A DNA stretch of 64,000 nucleotides, from positions 62,001-126,000 of the forward strand of contig QJNS01000051.1 in the NCBI GenBank assembly GCA_004154925.1, written 5' to 3'. Made by a program: the position numbers and the translations under genes. Every line of letters starts with the position of its first letter. Position 1 is the first letter of the stretch. This document shows positions 63,521 through 64,000 of the stretch, one piece after another. The DNA comes from Monosporascus cannonballus. Lineage: Eukaryota > Ascomycota > Sordariomycetes > Xylariales. The notes beneath the pieces were generated by a model, which ran no database searches, was not told where the DNA came from, and was given only the letters and a program-made list of their open reading frames with translations.

Positions 63521-64000
63521 TACGCACCCCTATTACCTTCCTGTAAGTGGGTAACAGGGGTACGTGGGTAGAAATTTTAGCTTAGGTGGGTGGGGTAGTG
63601 TCAGCTAGCCACTGCACCAAAAGACTGAATTGATAAGTGCACGCTTATCGAGCTACTTATCTGACAGGTAGTGCAAACCCTAGTAGAGGCTCCCCGATAA
63701 CCGTGATAATGTGACCAAAGTGCCAAGGGCGCCGTTGTTCTGGTTACAAAGATAGCTCCCAGTGTGTCACCATCTGCTTAACTGACTTCGACACATCCAT
63801 CAGGCAGCGGTCCTCTTCCGTCGCTTGAGCCTTTCCACTGACCAGACCAAGGAACCGTATTGAATTTACCTAGTGTCCAGCAATGCCTGGCCCGACGATC
63901 TCCGAGTGCGACCGGGCTACAAAACAGCCGGAAGAGGATAGGTGCTGCTGTGAAAATGGAAACGTGGGCAAGGGGATATATTAAGAAAAGCATCCTTGGG
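63521..64000. other. GC-normal DNA at right edge
   Basis: Unmutated DNA resumes here. A hairpin ACCCCT-A-TTACC ... GGGTAA-C-AGGGGT (63525-63562) lies at the border, and a second, GATAAG-TGCACG-CTTATC, near 63632-63650. A 71-codon minus-strand frame (63778-63993) starts with a hydrophobic stretch (LFLIYPLAHVSIFTAAPILF) that could be a signal or membrane segment, but no family is recognisable and the window ends seven bases beyond its Met. It may be an exon of a gene that continues to the right. Confidence 0.3.

Noticed and set aside
1..64000. Search for CRISPR arrays, bacterial operons, rRNA, telomere repeats or a mitochondrial origin
   Set aside because: No regular spaced repeats, no conserved RNA cores and no TTAGGG runs; a spliceosomal intron and chromovirus elements point to nuclear fungal DNA.

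Overview
The window looks like nuclear DNA of a filamentous ascomycete (Pezizomycotina). It is a long AT-rich block made almost entirely of Ty3/Gypsy LTR retrotransposons damaged by repeat-induced point mutation (RIP). One short GC-rich island at about 33.3-36.2 kb carries the only intact gene I can support, and a second GC-normal stretch begins at about 63.5 kb. The fungal assignment rests on the gene's architecture (a fungal-type GTP cyclohydrolase II with a Ser/Pro-rich N-terminal extension and a 90-nt spliceosomal intron) and on the RIP pattern: TpA-rich sequence, CpG still common, Trp and Gln codons turned into stops. I cannot name the genus.

Layout. 0-8.3 kb: a minus-strand Gypsy remnant, then very AT-rich DNA with four small less-mutated islands (688-945, 3404-3549, 4160-4394, 5674-5955). 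8346-15245: a complete plus-strand Gypsy element with 188-bp LTRs and a CGAAT target duplication. 15.2-18.4 kb: unassigned decayed DNA with one relic reading frame. 18466-25281: a minus-strand element with a tiny LTR-like insertion at 20222-20355. 25730-32477: a plus-strand element whose 3' LTR holds a younger solo LTR (32096-32456, target duplication GTTAA). 33.3-36.07 kb: the gene island with RIB1 on the minus strand. 36069-36687: two LTRs joined in inverted orientation, followed by a minus-strand element to 43086 that carries a 150-bp unmutated insertion. 45142-51994: a second minus-strand element (target duplication ATAAA) with a 208-bp unmutated insertion. 52.07-53.1 kb: an orphan reverse-transcriptase fragment and a solo LTR. 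55944-62893: a complete plus-strand element (target duplication ATTTA/ATTCA). 63.5-64.0 kb: GC-normal DNA with no secure gene.

At least four of the large elements retain a recognisable chromodomain downstream of integrase, so they are chromoviruses. None can encode a working protein: the frames are broken by stops and frameshifts. RIB1, which makes the first committed enzyme of riboflavin synthesis, is therefore a lone housekeeping gene in a transposon field, with the nearest elements on both sides oriented towards it. Several small insertions escaped RIP and sit inside RIP-saturated copies, so the sequence gives a relative order of events. I found no CRISPR, tRNA, rRNA or operon-like system, and no convincing undescribed multi-gene system.
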